Origin: an uncultured Bradyrhizobium sp.
GTDB taxonomy: Bacteria; Pseudomonadota; Alphaproteobacteria; Rhizobiales; Xanthobacteraceae
DNA length: 64,000 nt
Direction: 5' to 3'
Assembly (NCBI RefSeq): GCF_947648125.1
Contig: NZ_CANSMR010000018.1
Location: forward strand, 97,410 to 161,409
Position 1 is the first letter of the stretch. The number at the start of each line of letters is the position of its first letter. Below, piece by piece: positions 8,874 through 17,938 of the stretch. A program made the translations under genes and the position numbers. The notes beneath the pieces are model-generated. The model searched no databases. It was not told the origin of the DNA and saw nothing but the letters and a program-made list of their open reading frames with translations.

Positions 8874-10157
8874 TCAACGAACGTCGCCGACCGATGCAGT
8901 GAGACGCACGCCGTCATGTCCGCTGATGGACATCGCACGCACCATGCCCGGCACGTCACCATCGATCGCGACGGGCAGGAAATGCTCGGTGCGGCCCTGC
9001 CTGTCGCTCTCGATCAGCACCTCGCGCGTCGCGCCGATCTCCGCGGCCAGCCGCCGCCGCAGCGCAGCTTCGCCGGCTGCGCGCAGTCGCTTGGCGCGTT
9101 CCCTGATCGTCCCGCCCTCGACCTGCGGCATCCGCGCCGCCGGCGTGCCCGGACGTCGCGAATAGGGAAACACATGCAGGAAGGTGAGATCGCATTCCGC
9201 GACCAGATCGAGTGAGCGCACAAACATCTCTTCGGTCTCGGTCGGGAAGCCCGCGATGATGTCGGCGCCGAGCGCGATGTCCGGCCGCAGCCGGCGCAGC
9301 TGCGCGCAGAAATCGATCGCGTCCCGGCGTGAATGCCGGCGCTTCATCCGCTTCAGGATCATGTCGTCGCCGGATTGCAACGACAGATGCAGATGCGGCA
9401 TCAGCCGCGCGTCGTCGGCAATGACATCGAGCAGGTCGCGGTCGGCCTCGATCGAGTCGATCGACGAGATGCGCAGCCGCTTCAGCTCGGGCACGTGGCG
9501 CAGGATCTGCCGGGTCAACTGGCCGAGCTTCGGCGCGCCCGGCAAATCGGCGCCATAGCTCGTGAGATCGACGCCGGTCAGCACGATCTCGGCGTGACCG
9601 CGTTCGACCAGCGTCCGGATCTGATCGACCACCGCGCCCATCGGCACCGAACGCGAATTGCCGCGGCCGTAGGGGATGATGCAAAAGGTGCAGCGATGAT
9701 CGCAGCCGTTCTGCACCTGCACGAATACTCGCGGTAGGCCGCGCTCGAAGCCGTCGAGCAGATGCGGCGCCATCTCCGTCACCGCCATGATGTCGGCAAC
9801 CGCGACCTTCTCGCTCGCATCGATACCAAACGGCGCATCGAAAGCCGCGCGCGTCGCCTGCCAGGCGCTACCTCGCATCTTCTCGTCATTGCCGACGACG
9901 CGATCGACCTCGGCCATCTCAGCGAACATATCGGCTTGCGTCTGCGCCGCGCAGCCGGTGACGACGATGCGCGCGGCGGGGCGTTCACGTTTCAGTTTGC
10001 GGATCGACTGCCGGGCCTGCGCCACCGCCTCATTGGTGACGGCGCAGCTGTTGATGACGATGGTGTCGGTAAGCCCCGCCTGCTCGGCCTCGCGACGAAT
10101 CACTTCGGATTCGAACGCGTTGAGGCGGCAGCCAAAGGTGACGACGTCGACGGCCAT
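8874..10157 (-). CDS. mtaB: tRNA threonylcarbamoyladenosine methylthiotransferase MtaB
   Basis: The 427-residue radical-SAM methylthiotransferase adds a methylthio group to t6A37 of tRNA. The N-terminal cluster cysteines lie in VVTFGCRLNAFESEV, INSCAVTNEA and VTGCAAQ. The radical-SAM motif is CDHRCTFCIIPYGRGNSRS (around residues 150-168), and a TRAM-like end follows. It starts five bases after the dapF stop, so dapF and mtaB form one operon. Confidence 0.92.
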   Translation of the reverse strand: MAVDVVTFGCRLNAFESEVIRREAEQAGLTDTIVINSCAVTNEAVAQARQSIRKLKRERPAARIVVTGCAAQTQADMFAEMAEVDRVVGNDEKMRGSAWQATRAAFDAPFGIDASEKVAVADIMAVTEMAPHLLDGFERGLPRVFVQVQNGCDHRCTFCIIPYGRGNSRSVPMGAVVDQIRTLVERGHAEIVLTGVDLTSYGADLPGAPKLGQLTRQILRHVPELKRLRISSIDSIEADRDLLDVIADDARLMPHLHLSLQSGDDMILKRMKRRHSRRDAIDFCAQLRRLRPDIALGADIIAGFPTETEEMFVRSLDLVAECDLTFLHVFPYSRRPGTPAARMPQVEGGTIRERAKRLRAAGEAALRRRLAAEIGATREVLIESDRQGRTEHFLPVAIDGDVPGMVRAMSISGHDGVRLTASVGDVR

Positions 10158-10162
10158 GACGG

Positions 10163-11038
10163 TTAGGCGACGCTGGCGAACAGCGCCGGATCGAAGCGGC
10201 CCTCATATTCGAAATCGGCGGTGCCGGTCATCAGCACGTGATCGTCGCGCTCGCGCCACTCGATGCCGAGCTTGCCGCCGGGCAGCGTGATCTCGACAAT
10301 TCGGTTAGCGCGCTTCAGCCGCGCCGCCGCAACCGCGGTCGCGCAGGCCGCCGAGCCGCAGGCCCTGGTGAGGCCGGCGCCGCGCTCCCAGGTGCGGATC
10401 GTGATGTGGTCGCGATCGACGATATGGGCGAGCGTGATGTTGGCGCGCTCCGGAAAGATCGGATGGTTTTCCAGCAGCGGCCCGAAACGTTCGAGGTCGT
10501 AGGCATTGACGTCGTCGACCCAGAACACCGCGTGCGGATTGCCCATCGAGACCACCGAAGGCGAATGCAGCACCGGATTGTCGATCGGCCCGACCTGCAG
10601 CTCGATGTAGCGGGTGTCGCGAAATTCCTCAGCCAGCGGAATGTCCTGCCAGCCAAACTTCGGCGCGCCCATGTCGACGGTGTAGAGATCGGGCGCCGGC
10701 CCCTGCCAGCAATTGAGCAGGCCGGCGCGGGTCTGGAACGTCGCCGCGGTCTGGCCGGTCTTCTCGAAGATCCGCCGCACCACGCAGCGCATGCCGTTGC
10801 CGCAGGCACCGGCCTCCGAGCCGTCATTGTTGTAGATCGAGATGAACGCTTCCGTGCCGTCGAGCCGCGGCGGCTGCAGCACCATCAGCTGGTCATAGGG
10901 CACGCCGCCGGCCGGCGACGCCACGGCGCGCGCCTCATCAGCCGAAACCTGCGCTTTGGAATCGCGCAGGTCCACGACGACGATCTCGTTGCCGATGCCA
11001 TTCATCTTGGCGAATGCGTGATTGGCGAGCGCGCTCAT
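10163..11038 (-). CDS. dapF: diaminopimelate epimerase
   Basis: This 291-residue enzyme interconverts LL- and meso-diaminopimelate for lysine and peptidoglycan synthesis. Both catalytic cysteines are present: Cys79 in [11 protein letters not shown] and Cys227 in [28 protein letters not shown] is the standard opening and [13 protein letters not shown] the central motif. It is upstream of and co-directional with mtaB. It is divergent from the exported GyrI-like gene. Confidence 0.95.
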   Translation of the reverse strand: MSALANHAFAKMNGIGNEIVVVDLRDSKAQVSADEARAVASPAGGVPYDQLMVLQPPRLDGTEAFISIYNNDGSEAGACGNGMRCVVRRIFEKTGQTAATFQTRAGLLNCWQGPAPDLYTVDMGAPKFGWQDIPLAEEFRDTRYIELQVGPIDNPVLHSPSVVSMGNPHAVFWVDDVNAYDLERFGPLLENHPIFPERANITLAHIVDRDHITIRTWERGAGLTRACGSAACATAVAAARLKRANRIVEITLPGGKLGIEWRERDDHVLMTGTADFEYEGRFDPALFASVA

Positions 11039-11223
11039 CGATTTTCCTAAATTCTGCCCGGTTATATGGCGAGTGGTGGCCCCTTAGCCAGTCTGAATAG
11101 CCCTATGACACATCTGTCATGGGACGAATGCAGAACTCGCGTGTTAGGAATATCGCACCTCAGGGACCGCGCGCGCCGGGACAGATCGAGCGGCCGTTTG
11201 AGGAAGGGGATGGAGAATACCGA

Positions 11224-11946
11224 ATGAACCGTATCAACACGCTCCGCGCGGCCCTGGTCGCGCTGCTCCCTTTGGCCGCGATCGCCCTGACAAGCCCGGC
11301 GCCTGCCCAGTCGCCGGCTGCCTCGCCCGCTCCGGCGGCAAGCCCGAGCCCAACGCCCGCGCCTGCGCCTGCGCCTGCGCCATCGGCAACGCCGGTGCCC
11401 CCGCCGGCCGAGACCAAGTCGCCGGCCGACGGCCCCGCCGCATCACAGTCCCCGACGCCGCCGCCGGCCGCCCCGGTGCAGACCGCCGACCCGTTCGGCG
11501 AGCCGTTCACGCTGGAACCGAAGAAGGTCGTGATGCTGAAGGGCACGGCCAACTGGGATTCGGCCTTCGACGCGCTGATCGAGGCGTTCAAGCAGCTCAC
11601 CGCGCTGCTCGACAAGGACGGCGTCAAGGCAGCGGGCAATCCGATGATCGTCTACACCTCGACCGACGACACCGGCTTCACCTTCATCGCCGAAATCCCG
11701 GTCGACCAGGACGTCAAGAACCTCGGCAAGAACATGAGCATGGGCAATTCGCCCGATGGCAAGGCGCTGAAATTCGTCCATCGCGGTTCCTACGACAACA
11801 TGGACAACACCTATGAGGCGATCACCAATCACCTCGACGACAAGAAGCTCGAAGCCAAGGACACCTTTATCGAGGAATACATCACCGATCCGCTGAAGAC
11901 CGCCGAAGACAAGCTTGTGATCAACGTCTACGTACCCCTGAAGTGA
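11224..11946 (+). CDS. exported GyrI-like domain protein
   Basis: The protein has 240 residues from ATG 11224. The signal peptide (MNRINTLRAALVALLPLAAI, cut near APAQS) is followed by a long Pro/Ala/Ser-rich spacer (residues about 28-90). A C-terminal GyrI/AraC-effector-type domain comes last, recognisable from WDSAFDALIEAFKQLTALLD and IVYTSTDDTGFTFIAEIPV. That fold binds small ligands; here it would be periplasmic. The stop overlaps a possible GTG start of the next gene. Confidence 0.75.
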   Translation: MNRINTLRAALVALLPLAAIALTSPAPAQSPAASPAPAASPSPTPAPAPAPAPSATPVPPPAETKSPADGPAASQSPTPPPAAPVQTADPFGEPFTLEPKKVVMLKGTANWDSAFDALIEAFKQLTALLDKDGVKAAGNPMIVYTSTDDTGFTFIAEIPVDQDVKNLGKNMSMGNSPDGKALKFVHRGSYDNMDNTYEAITNHLDDKKLEAKDTFIEEYITDPLKTAEDKLVINVYVPLK

Positions 11947-11951
11947 GCCAG

Positions 11952-12680
11952 ATGACCTATCGCCTCCCCCTCGGCCTCCCCTTAGCTGCCTCCCTCATCG
12001 CGACCACGCTGCTGGCTGCGCCCGCACTCGCCGACAGCGACTTTCCGCCGGCGATCTCGGTCACCGGCGAGGCGACCGTGTCGGCGGCGCCCGACCAGGC
12101 GCAGCTCGACGCCGGCGTCACTACCGACGGCAAGACCGCACGCGAGGCCACCGAAGCCAACAACGTGACGATGGGCAAGGTGCTGGCCGCGCTGAAGGGC
12201 GCCGGCATCGCGGAGAAGGACTATCAGACCTCGCGGCTGTCGCTGCAGCCGCAATTCGCCAACCGCCCGCCGTCGTCGCCGAACGCCCCGCCCAGCATCG
12301 TCGGTTACCACGCGAGCAATCGCGTCGCGATCAAGCTGCACGATGTGAGCAAGGTCGCTGGCGTCATCGACGTGCTGGTGGGCGCCGGCGCCAACGATAT
12401 CGGCGGGCTCAATTTCTCGGTGTCGCAGGCCTCGAAGCTGCTCGACGACGCACGCGAGCGGGCGATCGCCGACGCCCGCCGCAAGGCGGAGATCTACGCC
12501 AAGGCCGCCGGCGTCACGCTCGGCGCGCCCGTGAACATCGCGGAAGTCGGCTCGGCGCCGGTGCCGATGTTCCGCGCCAAGATGGCGACGGCAGGATTCG
12601 CCGCCCCCACGCCGGTCGCGCAGGGCGAGGAAACGCTCACGGTGAATGTGACCGTTTCCTGGGCGATCAAGGAGAAGTAA
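11952..12680 (+). CDS. exported SIMPL-domain (DUF541) protein
   Basis: The signal peptide MTYRLPLGLPLAASLIATTL is cut near ALAD. A SIMPL domain follows, with ISVTGEATVSAAPDQAQLD at its start and KAEIYAKAAGVTLGAPVNI near the end. The domain is common in periplasmic proteins of unclear function. The start is either ATG 11952 (242 residues) or GTG 11943, which overlaps the previous stop as GTGA; coupling favours the GTG, signal-peptide shape favours the ATG. It is probably co-transcribed with the GyrI-like gene. Confidence 0.78.
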   Translation: MTYRLPLGLPLAASLIATTLLAAPALADSDFPPAISVTGEATVSAAPDQAQLDAGVTTDGKTAREATEANNVTMGKVLAALKGAGIAEKDYQTSRLSLQPQFANRPPSSPNAPPSIVGYHASNRVAIKLHDVSKVAGVIDVLVGAGANDIGGLNFSVSQASKLLDDARERAIADARRKAEIYAKAAGVTLGAPVNIAEVGSAPVPMFRAKMATAGFAAPTPVAQGEETLTVNVTVSWAIKEK

Positions 12681-12699
12681 TTCAAGGCATCCAATTAAC

Positions 12700-12820
12700 G
12701 TCGTCCCGGCGAAGGCCGGGACCCATTACCACTGAGTTTAGTTGTGAACGGAATCGTGGCCCCAGCGTCGCCCAGCAATCAATAGTTGGGGTAATGGGTC
12801 CCGGCCTTCGCCGGGACGAC
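12700..12820. repeat. perfect 30-bp inverted repeat (gtcgtcccggc family) between convergent genes
   Basis: The arms at 12700-12729 and 12791-12820 are exact inverse complements (gtcgtcccggcgaaggccgg and onwards), separated by 61 bases. It occupies the gap between the SIMPL stop (12680) and the metallo-hydrolase stop (12823), so it probably shapes both mRNA ends. Single short hairpins of the same core occur at 37294-37319 and 40760-40785. Confidence 0.88.
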
Positions 12821-12822
12821 GA

Positions 12823-13902
12823 TCAAATCTCGAATACCTGCCCGGGCTTCAACGCCACAAACCTCTCGCGCGGCACCTTGGCCGCGTCGAGCGCCTCAGT
12901 GAGTGCGATCGCCGGCGCATCGATCGCCTCGTCGGTCAATTGGAACGTGCCGTGGTGATGCGCCAGCGCCTGGGCGGCGCCGCAATCGGCCAGCGCCTGC
13001 ACCGCATCCTCGGGGTTCATGTGCTGGTCTTGCATGAACCAGCGCGGCTCGTAGGCGCCGATCGGCAGGATCGCGAGCCGGAGCGGACCATGCGCCTCGG
13101 CAACCCGGCGGAAATACCGGCCGTCGCCGTAGCCGGAATCGCAGACGATGTAGAGCTTGCCGGCCGGCGTCTCCAGCACGAAGCTCGCCCACAGCGCCTT
13201 GTTGCGGTCGAACAGGCCGCGCGCGGACCAGTGTCGCGTCGGCACCAGCGTCACGGCAAGGCCGCCACCGAGCTCGACACGCTGATGCCAGTCGAACGCC
13301 TCGGCCTTGATCGCGGCATCGGAGGCGCGCATCGTGACGTCGTTGCCGAGCGGCGTGATCACGCGCGGCGCAAACGCTGTCGTCAGCTTCGACAGCGTCG
13401 CAACGTCGAGATGATCGTAATGGCCGTGCGACACCAGCACGACGTCGATCCTGGGCAGCTTCTCGAAAGCTATGCCGGGATCGTTGTGCCGCTTCGGCCC
13501 TGCCAAGCTGAACGGCGAGGCCCGCATCGACCAGACCGGATCGACCAGGATGTTGAGCCCGCTGGTTTGGACCAGCCAGCTGGCGTGGCCGACGAAGCAA
13601 AGCCGCACCTTGTCGCCGTCGATCCGGGCCGGCGGCGTATCGGCATAGGGGCTCGGCGCCCATTCCGGCCAGACCGCGCGCTGCCGGCCGCCGCCGAACT
13701 GCCAGCGCAGCACCTCGCCGAGCGATTTCGGCGGCGCGCCGTCCGGATCGAAGAAGTGCAGGCCGTCGAAATGATCGGAGACGGGGCCGTCATAGGTTTT
13801 CATCAGGGACATCCAGATCGAGGGCACGCCGACTGCCGCGGCGGCTCCGGTCAGGCTAGCGAGAACGCGGCGGCGGGTGATGAGCGGCAAGCGGGTTCCC
13901 AA
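12823..13902 (-). CDS. MBL-fold metallo-hydrolase with a Tat-type leader
   Basis: The 359-residue protein has a twin-arginine-like N-terminus (LPLITRRRVLASLTGAAAAV) and a metallo-beta-lactamase fold. It shows CFVGHASWLVQTSGLNILVD, the zinc motif VSHGHYDHLD (about residues 158-167) and YEPRWFMQDQHMNPEDAV near the end. That set resembles the NAPE-PLD/UlaG-like group that cleaves phosphodiester or lactone bonds. The substrate is unknown. The stop almost touches the perfect inverted repeat. Confidence 0.82.
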   Translation of the reverse strand: MGTRLPLITRRRVLASLTGAAAAVGVPSIWMSLMKTYDGPVSDHFDGLHFFDPDGAPPKSLGEVLRWQFGGGRQRAVWPEWAPSPYADTPPARIDGDKVRLCFVGHASWLVQTSGLNILVDPVWSMRASPFSLAGPKRHNDPGIAFEKLPRIDVVLVSHGHYDHLDVATLSKLTTAFAPRVITPLGNDVTMRASDAAIKAEAFDWHQRVELGGGLAVTLVPTRHWSARGLFDRNKALWASFVLETPAGKLYIVCDSGYGDGRYFRRVAEAHGPLRLAILPIGAYEPRWFMQDQHMNPEDAVQALADCGAAQALAHHHGTFQLTDEAIDAPAIALTEALDAAKVPRERFVALKPGQVFEI

Positions 13903-14340
13903 ACAGGAGGCAGGCTCCGCTTATATGGGTGACGATGCCGAATTCGGAACCAGCAAGGAAAACTGAAGCAATTTCAATGCATTATGGTCTAAGCTGGGCG
14001 AATTGCGGCGAAACTTTCCTTGACTTTGCCGCCCCGGCAGCGTTTAACGCCGCGACTTTCTCGGAAAGATCCGTCTTTTCGACCCGCCGACTGGTCCTGG
14101 AGGCCAGAGGCCAACGCCCGACAGCGCGATGCGCCCTCGGGCGCGAAAGTGTTTGGACCATCTTCTTGGCAGGGTGCCGAGGCAAACTATCTGGTCATCA
14201 CCCGCGAAGCAGGTGATCCGGTATCCCAGAGGCAGCTCGGATTGAACCGGGACGCCGCAGCGTACTGGATGCCCCGCTTTGGCGGAGTATGACGAGAGGC
14301 GAGTGAAGCGCGCTCACGGGCGCAACGAAGGACAACGGCA
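13903..14340. other. intergenic region upstream of ffh
   Basis: No convincing gene is present. Short open frames on both strands lack ribosome-binding sites and family motifs. The region ends in a palindromic repeat (14194-14293). The ffh promoter is presumably here, but no clear -35/-10 pair was picked out. Confidence 0.5.
14194..14293. repeat. palindromic repeat, gtcatcacccgcgaagc family
   Basis: The left end gtcatcacccgcgaagcagg and the right end gccccgctttggcggagtat with gac are inverted relatives. A half-unit of the same family is near 8358. Confidence 0.65.
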
Positions 14341-15888
14341 TTGTTCGACAATCTGTCGGAACGGCTTGGTGGCATTCTCGATCGTCTGACGGGGCGCGGT
14401 GCGCTGACCGAAAAGGACGTCGATGCCGCGATGCGCGAGGTGCGCCGCGCGCTGCTCGAAGCCGACGTCGCGCTCGAGGTCGTCCGCAGTTTCATCGACC
14501 GGGTCCGCGAGCAGGCGATCGGCGCCACCGTCGTCAAGTCGGTGACGCCGGGCCAGATGGTGGTGAAGATCGTCCATGACGAGCTCGTCGCCACGCTCGG
14601 CTCCGACGGCCAGACCATCGACATCAACTCCGTGCCGCCAGTGCCGATCATGATGGTCGGCCTGCAAGGTTCCGGCAAGACCACCACCACCGCCAAGCTC
14701 GCGCGCCGGATGGTCCAGCGCGACAAGCGCAAGGTGCTGATGGCCTCGCTCGACGTCTACCGCCCGGCGGCGATGGAGCAGCTCGCGGTGCTCGGCCGCG
14801 ACCTCGACATTCCGACCTTGCCGATCGTCGCCGGCCAGATGCCGCCGCAGATCGCCCGGCGCGCGTTGGAGGCCGGCAAGCTCGGCGGCTACGACGTCGT
14901 GCTGCTCGACACGGCCGGCCGCACCACGCTCGACGAAGACATGATGAAGGAGGCGGCCGAGATCAAGGCCGCCGCCAATCCGCATGAAGTGCTGCTGGTC
15001 GCGGACTCTCTCACCGGCCAGGACGCGGTCAACCTCGCACGCGCGTTCGACGAACGCGTCGGCCTCACCGGCATCGTGCTGACGCGCGTCGACGGCGACG
15101 GTCGTGGCGGCGCCGCGCTGTCGATGCGCGCGGTCACCGGCAAGCCGATCAAGCTGCTCGGCACCGGCGAAAAGACCGACGCGCTGGAAGACTTCCATCC
15201 GAACCGCATCGCCGGCCGCATCCTCGGCATGGGCGACGTCGTCTCGCTGGTCGAGAAGGCCGCGGCGAACATCGACGCCGAGAAGGCTGCGCGCACCGCC
15301 GAGCGCATGCGCAAGGGTCAGTTCGACCTCAACGACATGCGCGAACAACTGCAGCAGATGGCGAATATGGGCGGCATCGGCGGCCTGATGGGCATGATGC
15401 CCGGCATCGCCAAGATGAAGAACCAGATCGCGGCGGCCGGCATCGACGACAAGATCATCAAGCGCCAGGTCGCGGTGATCGATTCGATGACGCGGCAGGA
15501 GCGCAAGAATCCGGACATCCTGAAGGCGAGTCGCAAGAAGCGCATCGCGGCCGGCGCCGGCCAGAGCGTCGAGCAGGTCAACAAGCTGCTGAAGATGCAC
15601 CGGAACATGGCCGACATGATGAAGGCCATGGGAAGCGGCAAGCGCGGCCCGCTCGCCGGCATCGCGCAGGCGATGGGCTTTGGCGGCGGCATGAAGCCGC
15701 CTTCGCCCGAGGAGATGAAGGCGCTCGCCGAGAAGATGCAGGGTGGCGCCGGCGGCGGTCTGCCCAATCTGCCGAAGGATTTGCCGGCCGGGCTGCGCGG
15801 CGGCCTGCCGAATGTACCGGGCCTGACCGGCCTTTCCGGCAAGCCGATGCTGCCGGGCCTCGGCGGTTTCCCGGGCAAGAAGAAATGA
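14341..15888 (+). CDS. ffh: signal recognition particle protein Ffh
   Basis: The 515-residue SRP GTPase binds signal sequences on the ribosome and pairs with FtsY. The protein reads MFDNLSERLGGILDRLTGRG from a TTG start at 14341. The NG domain has GLQGSGKTTTTAKLARRM (about residues 106-123), DVYRPAAMEQL, DTAGR and TRVDGDGRGGAALS. The methionine-rich M domain (GGLMGMMPGIAKMKNQI onwards) ends in a Gly/Pro/Met-rich tail. It is followed by rpsP after 85 bases. Confidence 0.96.
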   Translation: MFDNLSERLGGILDRLTGRGALTEKDVDAAMREVRRALLEADVALEVVRSFIDRVREQAIGATVVKSVTPGQMVVKIVHDELVATLGSDGQTIDINSVPPVPIMMVGLQGSGKTTTTAKLARRMVQRDKRKVLMASLDVYRPAAMEQLAVLGRDLDIPTLPIVAGQMPPQIARRALEAGKLGGYDVVLLDTAGRTTLDEDMMKEAAEIKAAANPHEVLLVADSLTGQDAVNLARAFDERVGLTGIVLTRVDGDGRGGAALSMRAVTGKPIKLLGTGEKTDALEDFHPNRIAGRILGMGDVVSLVEKAAANIDAEKAARTAERMRKGQFDLNDMREQLQQMANMGGIGGLMGMMPGIAKMKNQIAAAGIDDKIIKRQVAVIDSMTRQERKNPDILKASRKKRIAAGAGQSVEQVNKLLKMHRNMADMMKAMGSGKRGPLAGIAQAMGFGGGMKPPSPEEMKALAEKMQGGAGGGLPNLPKDLPAGLRGGLPNVPGLTGLSGKPMLPGLGGFPGKKK

Positions 15889-15973
15889 GGAATTCGTCGC
15901 GATGGCTCACATGCAGCCGGCGCGACGCGGAATGCCAATCAATCGAACACATCGACCTTTGAAGGAGAACTAA

Positions 15974-16306
15974 ATGTCCGTTGTTATCCGCCTCGCTCGC
16001 GCAGGCACCAAGAAGCGTCCGGTCTATCACGTCGTCGTCGCCGACTCGCGCTTCCCGCGCGATGGCCGCTTCATCGAGCGTCTCGGCCATTTCAACCCGC
16101 TGCTGCCGAAGGACAACGAAGCCCGCCTGAAGCTCGACATGGACAAGGTGAAGGCCTGGCTCGCCAAGGGCGCGCAGCCGTCGGATCGCGTCACCCGCTT
16201 CCTCGACGCCGCCGGCGTCGTCAAGCGCGCCGCGCGCAACAACCCGGAAAAGGCCGTGCCGCGCAAGGAGCGCAAGGCGCAGGCCGAAGCCGCCGCCAAG
16301 GCTTAA
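15974..16306 (+). CDS. rpsP: 30S ribosomal protein S16
   Basis: The 110-residue bS16 opens with [20 protein letters not shown] and continues [11 protein letters not shown], the family signature. The C-terminal extension rich in Lys/Ala ([11 protein letters not shown]) is usual in alphaproteobacteria. A strong AAGGAGAA sits upstream of ATG 15974. It is co-directional with ffh upstream and rimM 17 bases downstream. Confidence 0.97.
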   Translation: MSVVIRLARAGTKKRPVYHVVVADSRFPRDGRFIERLGHFNPLLPKDNEARLKLDMDKVKAWLAKGAQPSDRVTRFLDAAGVVKRAARNNPEKAVPRKERKAQAEAAAKA

Positions 16307-16323
16307 GCTGAACGGCGACCACG

Positions 16324-16845
16324 GTGACTGCACCGGTCTGTGTCGCCCGTATCGGCGCTGCGCATGGCGTGCGCGGCGCCGTCCGGCTGTGGACCTTCAC
16401 CGAAGATCCGCTGGCCGTGAAGGACTATGGCCCGCTGATGACCAAGGACGGCACGCGCCAGTTCGAGGTCACGCATGCGCGCGAGGCCAAAGATCATCTG
16501 GTGGTGACGCTGAAGGGCGTCGCCAGCCGCGATGACGCCGAACGGCTCAACGGTCTCGAGCTCTACGTTCCGCGCGACCGGTTGCCGGAAACCGACGACA
16601 ACGAATATTACCACACCGATTTGATCGGGCTCGCCGCGGTGACGACGACAGAGCAGCCGCTCGGCAAGGTGATCGCGATCCATAATTTCGGCGCCGGCGA
16701 CATCATCGAGATCGCCCCGCCGCAAGGCGCGACGATGCTGCTGCCCTTCACCAATGCCGTGGTGCCGACAGTCGATCTCGCCGGCGGCCGCGTCGTGATC
16801 GACCTGCCGCAGGAAATCGACGGCGACGATCCGTCGGCAGCTTGA
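16324..16845 (+). CDS. rimM: 16S rRNA processing protein RimM
   Basis: The 173-residue RimM helps 30S maturation and binds S19. The N-terminal RimM domain has [20 protein letters not shown], and the C-terminal PRC-barrel-like part has [12 protein letters not shown] and [20 protein letters not shown]. The start is GTG at 16324. In most bacteria trmD follows directly; here five other genes intervene before trmD at 22369. Confidence 0.94.
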   Translation: MTAPVCVARIGAAHGVRGAVRLWTFTEDPLAVKDYGPLMTKDGTRQFEVTHAREAKDHLVVTLKGVASRDDAERLNGLELYVPRDRLPETDDNEYYHTDLIGLAAVTTTEQPLGKVIAIHNFGAGDIIEIAPPQGATMLLPFTNAVVPTVDLAGGRVVIDLPQEIDGDDPSAA

Positions 16846-16855
16846 ACCGAAAATA

Positions 16856-17767
16856 TCAACCCGTCGTCCGGCCCTGCTGCTCGAGCCAGTCGCAGAACAC
16901 CGCGCTGTGCGGATCGTTGCTGCGGCCTGCGGGAAAATACGCGAAGTAGCTCCGCGCCGGCAGGCTAATAGCCGGAAAGGGCGTCACCAGACGCCCGGCC
17001 GCAAGATCGTCCGAGATCAGCGCGGTCGGCCCCATCGCAACGCCGAGGCCATCGAGCGCAGCCTGGATGGTCAGATAGAAATGATCGAAGGTCAGCGCGG
17101 CCGCCGGCTCCAGCGCGGAATGCCCGGCCTCGGTCAACCAGTCGCGCCACAGCCGCGGCATCGACGTGACATGCAGCAGCGTATGCCTGGAGAGATCCGC
17201 GATCTCATGCAGCGGTAGTCGTTCGAGCAGCGACGGGCTGCACACCGGCAATCTCCGCTCCGACACCAGGAAGCGCGACGAGAAGCCATGAAACGTATCC
17301 GGACCGCCGCGGATCACGACGTCGAATGTGTCAGGCAGCGCATCCACCGGATCGTTCGACGTGCTCAAGCGCACCTCGATATCCGGGTGCTCGGCGCGAA
17401 ACCGGCTCATCCGCGGCAGCAGCCAGCGCAGGCTGAAGGTCGCGAGCGCATTGACGCGCAACACCGCCACCGCGGCGTCGCCGCGCCGCTCGCGATGCTG
17501 CTGCACGGCGGCCGATATCCGGTCGAGCGCAGGCGCGAACTCCGCCAACAGCGCCGCGCCCGCCGGCGTCAGCACCACGCGCCGCACCGATCGACGGAAC
17601 AGCGCCGGCGCGCCCAGCCACTCCTCGAGCAGCCGGATCTGCTGACTGACGGCGCCATGGGTGACGCTGAGCTCGGCGGCGGCTTCCTTGAAGCTGCCGA
17701 GCCGCGCGGCGGCCTCGAAGGCGCGAACCGCATTGAGCGGCGGCAGGCTGCGGCGTGGGACGAACAT
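16856..17767 (-). CDS. LysR-family regulator, GcvA-like
   Basis: The 303-residue regulator has an N-terminal winged helix-turn-helix (LPPLNAVRAFEAAARLGSFK, AAELSVTHGAVSQQIRLLEE) and a periplasmic-binding-like effector domain. It is divergent from the MFS transporter gene at 17939, the usual sign that it controls that gene. In the shared 171-base gap, gtagcaagctac (17847-17858) is a short palindrome that could be an operator, but this is a weak call. It interrupts the rimM-trmD order. Confidence 0.85.
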   Translation of the reverse strand: MFVPRRSLPPLNAVRAFEAAARLGSFKEAAAELSVTHGAVSQQIRLLEEWLGAPALFRRSVRRVVLTPAGAALLAEFAPALDRISAAVQQHRERRGDAAVAVLRVNALATFSLRWLLPRMSRFRAEHPDIEVRLSTSNDPVDALPDTFDVVIRGGPDTFHGFSSRFLVSERRLPVCSPSLLERLPLHEIADLSRHTLLHVTSMPRLWRDWLTEAGHSALEPAAALTFDHFYLTIQAALDGLGVAMGPTALISDDLAAGRLVTPFPAISLPARSYFAYFPAGRSNDPHSAVFCDWLEQQGRTTG

Positions 17768-17938
17768 GATCCCTCAATACCAGATTTTCTAACGCATGAT
17801 CTGATTATTACTGATTTGTGACAACGGCTGTTCGGGCGCATATTGCGTAGCAAGCTACTCATGTATCTCTCCTTTTCGAAGATTCCCTCCGATGCGCAGC
17901 TGCCGTATCTTTAGTTTTTCTTGCTTTGGGTGGCGGCG

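Noticed and set aside
13929-14216. Small open frames upstream of ffh on both strands
   Set aside because: They overlap each other and part of a palindromic repeat, have no good ribosome-binding site and show no family features.
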